From Glandiceps talaboti (Eukaryota > Hemichordata > Enteropneusta > Spengelidae): a stretch of DNA of 55,000 nt. A model generated the notes under the pieces. That model was given only the letters and a program-made list of their open reading frames with translations. It was not told where the DNA came from and made no database searches. The DNA lies in contig NC_135564.1 of NCBI RefSeq assembly GCF_964340395.1, forward strand, positions 13,501,512 to 13,556,511, written 5' to 3'. Below, one piece after another: positions 52,701 through 55,000 of the stretch (the first letter of the stretch is position 1; the number at the start of each line of letters is the position of its first letter). Made by a program: the position numbers and the translations under genes.

Positions 52701-53608
52701 ACATCCTTTTTGTCACATTGGTGGCTGCCATCACTGCACTTTCTTTTACTGCTGATATCAGACATACGTAGCTTATTCACTATAGCACAACCAGCATGGT
52801 CATTGCTAGAACTGGTCTCACTAGCTTTGATGCGTTTTATTTCAAGCTTACATGCCTGGTTCTCATTATCATCAAGGTGTTTGTCACAGCTTGTGCCAGG
52901 GTATCTGTCACAGCTAGTGTCCTGGTACCTGTCATAACGAACATCAGGGTAACTATTACCCAATTTATCCAACTTGGGTTGATTGACGCTATCGCAATCA
53001 TGACACTGATAAGACAATGCTTGTTCTTCAAGCTTGAAGTGTGATTGGTGATGCTTTCTATTTGACAGGCCATCATATTTCTGCCCCTCTCTATCTTTTC
53101 TCGACCAATCAGCATAAGGTGGTTTTGACTTTACTTTCAAAGCCAACTTTCTCCTTCTTGAAGACTTCTCTTTGTGTCTGTTTGGTTTATTCTTGTGATA
53201 TCGACTGTTGCTACTCTCTGTTTTAAAATGAACAGAACTGTCCTCTACACTTGGCTTTCTACTTGCACTGCTCTGCTCCACATCAACGCATGCTGCTACA
53301 GTAAGTGGTGCCTGAGTATATGTACAACCTTCATACTGGCCTGATGTCTGAAGGGTTTTATCTTCACACTGTCTCTCATGAGAATTACAAGGCAATGATC
53401 TCAAATTCTGTTGACTATGTTGTTGGTCCACCTCAATACAGAGATTCTTATTTATACCTGAGTCTTTAACTTTATCAAGATTCTTTTGCTGTTTAAATTT
53501 GTATAGAGCTGCACAAAAGTACTTGAAATGATAGTCATATCTCCCCTTGTCCTTGAACTTGTAGCCACATTTACTGCAATGATAGACATCATCTTTTCCA
53601 TGTGCCAT
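48661..53608 (-). CDS. Large zinc-finger protein with acidic tract (1268 aa as read)
   Basis: CDS = join of 50939-53608 and 48661-49797 (minus); both junction sides are phase 0. Zinc-finger-like motifs: C11/C14/H27/C32 (CCHC type); C788/C791/H804/C810; C854/C857 with His 871 and 876; C880/C883/H896/H901; C906/C909/H922/H927. The fourth finger is completed only by splicing, which confirms the junction. Residues 33-787 are low-complexity and polar, with basic, Ser-rich and Pro-rich parts (APNVQY-like and SPELSPTD phosphosite-like motifs). After the last finger come a helical stretch (940-970), an Asp/Glu tract (971-1084) and a basic C-terminus with PPAKISRSCRRK. It is probably a nuclear DNA- or protein-binding factor. 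I cannot name an ortholog. Confidence 0.82.
50525..50810. repeat. 31 bp minisatellite in the zinc-finger gene intron
   Basis: About nine units of 'gtgatacaatataccatgtt' + 'tacatgcctgt'. The first four alternate 'tatacc' and 'tgt(g/a)tc', suggesting a 62 bp higher-order unit; later units decay. Confidence 0.88.
50939..53608 (-). CDS. Zinc-finger protein, exon with ATG (890 codons)
   Basis: ATG at 53608, nine bases after acceptor TTTTAG (exon starts 53617). The nine bases are in frame and open, so coding could continue into an unseen upstream exon; the ATG start is likely but not proven. The donor after CCATTCCAG is GTAGGT. It encodes MAHGKDDVYHCSKCGYKF and three complete fingers plus the Cys half of the fourth. 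Confidence 0.85.
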
Positions 53609-55000
53609 ATTCAGATCCTAAAAAGCAAACCACAAGAGGAAATCAGTGAAATAAAATAAATACATGTTACCAGTTACACCATTTGGTAGGAAATGGGTCT
53701 TAACATACTAATACTATATCACAAGGGCTGGTAGCTGATCCTCACCATCTGCCATCAGTATGTCGAAAATTTCATGATCGACATGACGAATAAAGTTATT
53801 ATTATTATTATTATCCAGTGACCCTAGCTATCCCCTCTACATCCATCCACTGGCCCTAGTTAGCCCAACTATATGCACCCAGTGACCTTAGCTAGCCCAT
53901 TGACACTCATCAGTCCACTGGCCCTAGCTAGCCCATCTACACTCATCCACTGGCCCTAGCTAGCCCATCTACACTCATCAGTCCACTAGCCCTAGCTAGC
54001 CCAACTATACACATCCACTGGCCCAAGCTAGAGAACCCATCTACACCTATTCACTCTTCCCTAGCTAGCACATTTATACTCATCCATACCTCCTAAACTA
54101 ACCAATCTATGTCCAATCTACACCCATGATCCACTGGCCATAGCTAGCACATCTACACCCATTCACACAGTGTGACCCTAACTAGCTCCTCTACACCATC
54201 CACAGGCCCACATTATCCCATTTATATTAATTCACTGGTCCTAGCATATACACAGTGCCAACCACCACTTTTGCCGTCACTAGCTTATCTACACCCATCT
54301 ACTGACCCTAGCTAGCCTATCTACACCCATTTACTGACCCTAGCTAGCTTATCTACACCCCTCTACTGACCCTAGCAAACTTATCTACACCCATCTACTG
54401 ACCCTAGCTAGCCTATCTACACCCATTTACTGACCCTAGCTAGCTTATCTACACCCCTCTACTGACCCTAGCTAGCCTATCTACACCCATTTACTGACCC
54501 TAGCTAGCCTATCTACACCCATTTACTGACCCTAGCTAGCTTATCTACATCCCTCTACTGACCCTAGCAAACTTATCTACACCCATCTACTGACCCTAGC
54601 TAGCCTATCTACACCCCTCTACTGACCCCAGCTAGCTTATCTACACCCCTCTACTCATGACCCTAGCTACACCCCTCTACTGACCCTACCTAGCTTATCT
54701 ACACCCAACCATTATCTACACTGTAGCCAGTCAACTTATACACCCATGCACTGTACTGGCCCTCGATATCAAGTTGCATACCCATGATATAGCCCATCCA
54801 GTGTGACCTTATCCAACCGTAAGTCAACAACACCAACCAATTTTGTGTCAATCTAGCTAGCATCCATTCACTCTGGTCCCCACTAGCTAATCCACACCCA
54901 TCCAGCACTCTAGGTCAAATCTAGTCCGACTGCAACCATCCACTCAGCCGCTATAATAGCCTGTATTAAAAACACACCATTTACTCGGAAGAGCTAGAGT
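53609..55000 (-). other. Upstream region or first intron of the zinc-finger gene
   Basis: An acceptor at 53618 implies an upstream exon to the right, not found in the window. It contains an ATT-tailed segment (about 53760-53815) and a long 31-32 bp array. Confidence 0.6.
53812..54720. repeat. 31-32 bp minisatellite (ctagctagccta)
   Basis: Roughly 25-30 units of 'tgaccctagctagcctatct' + 'acacccatctac'. The right two-thirds is most regular. Left copies read 'ggccctagctagcccatcta' and the right flank to about 54990 is a degenerate extension. CTAG is strikingly dense. Confidence 0.92.

Overview
This is eukaryotic, metazoan DNA. It is AT-rich, with short coding exons separated by long introns bounded by GT..AG, AATAAA-type poly(A) signals, abundant microsatellites and many small interspersed repeats. 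Repeat load, compact MITE/SINE-like elements and protein similarity to vertebrate families point to an invertebrate bilaterian, probably marine (for example a hemichordate, lancelet, mollusc or similar). I cannot fix the phylum from the sequence alone. No bacterial, phage or CRISPR content is seen.

Four protein-coding genes could be assembled by joining exons with matching reading-frame phase, and all four are on the minus strand. (1) The 5' part of a carbonic anhydrase VIII-like (CARP VIII) gene has its start-codon exon at 15591-15642 and its second coding exon at 1601-1795. They are separated by a 13.8 kb intron, and the rest of the gene lies beyond the left edge. (2) A complete small secreted collagen-like gene (seven coding exons between 22308 and 26631, 212 residues) has a 5' UTR exon and a clear TATA/Inr promoter near 28897-28930. 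(3) A complete two-transmembrane CD225/dispanin-like gene (four exons, 40083-44063, 265 residues) has a proline-rich N-terminus and an unusual His/Asp-rich tail. (4) A large zinc-finger protein gene (two exons, 48661-53608, 1268 residues as read) has five zinc-finger-like motifs and a long acidic tract.

The rest is intronic or intergenic repeat. It includes a 1.3 kb element with inverted ends and a core of 21 forward plus 2 inverted copies of a ~52 bp unit (12969-14290). A MITE family has three copies, each inside an intron of a different gene (7458-7853, 23109-23437, 41320-41628). There are further foldback elements (9150-9258, 10443-10807, 31158-31308) and a SINE-like family with ATT tails (three copies). 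Minisatellites have ~17, 31, 32, 43, 47, 51 and >100 bp units, and many tetranucleotide microsatellites are split into blocks whose unit differs by one or two bases.

The genes show no operon-like relationship. The best candidates for something undescribed are the small cysteine-rich collagen, the His/Asp-tailed dispanin, and the inverted-end tandem-repeat element.
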